Source: an uncultured Clostridium sp.
GTDB taxonomy: Bacteria > Bacillota > Clostridia > Clostridiales > Clostridiaceae
Reading direction: 5' to 3'
Length of the DNA stretch: 5,889 nt
Assembly (NCBI GenBank): GCA_946575275.1
Contig: CAMNZV010000117.1
Span: 1 to 5,889 of the forward strand
The notes under the pieces were generated by a model. The model searched no databases. It was not told the origin of the DNA and saw only the letters and a program-made list of their open reading frames with translations. Positions within the stretch are counted from its first letter, which is position 1; each line of letters starts with the position of its first letter. Positions 5,839 through 5,889 of this stretch are shown piece by piece. The translations under genes and the position numbers were made by a program.

Positions 5839-5889
5839 ATATATTCTAACTTTTTAGTACGTTATTGTAGTATTTTTTTAAATATGGTA

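Noticed and set aside
1..5889. A previously undescribed system (defence, mobile or RNA-based)
   Set aside because: Every coding region belongs to a familiar family in its usual clostridial neighbourhood. I found no direct repeats, integrase, transposase, attachment site or unexplained conserved RNA structure.

Overview
This window is a stretch of low-GC, spore-forming Firmicute chromosome, most likely from Clostridium or a close relative. The evidence is the very AT-rich sequence, the strong GGAGG-type ribosome binding sites, the sporulation genes, and the gene order. All seven genes lie on the minus strand. In the direction of transcription (right to left) they are prsA-like foldase, spoVT, spoVB/yabM-type flippase, mazG (yabN), hup (HU protein), rqcP (yabO) and the 5' part of yabP. 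This is the conserved mfd-spoVT-yabM-yabN-yabO-yabP-yabQ-divIC neighbourhood of Bacillus subtilis, in its clostridial form, with prsA and hup inserted.

Region by region. Bases 4749-5838 hold a lipoprotein peptidyl-prolyl isomerase with its own sigma-A-like promoter, closed by a strong symmetric terminator at 4706-4745. Bases 2445-4685 hold spoVT, behind a candidate forespore (sigma-G-like) promoter, followed by the SpoVB-type flippase; mazG starts 15 bases after the flippase stop. The mazG stop codon sits inside an 11-bp palindrome (953-979) that lacks a good U-tract. Bases 778-952 are the hup leader with a good vegetative promoter and a small 5'UTR hairpin. hup is closed by a strong intrinsic terminator (469-493), and rqcP begins just downstream of it with no room for its own promoter. 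yabP has a candidate mother-cell (sigma-E-like) promoter between rqcP and its start codon.

The genes combine housekeeping (extracytoplasmic folding, nucleotide-pool sanitation, nucleoid architecture, ribosome quality control) with sporulation (SpoVT, SpoVB-type flippase, YabP). The promoter and terminator layout suggests that one collinear block is cut into separately timed units.

Three gene starts are better placed inside the longest reading frame: hup (TTG 777), the flippase (ATG 3992) and prsA (TTG 5759). No gene-free stretch exceeds 300 bases; the longest is the 200-base hup leader. I see no mobile element, CRISPR array, tRNA or rRNA, and no sign of a novel system. The interest lies in the regulatory layout.
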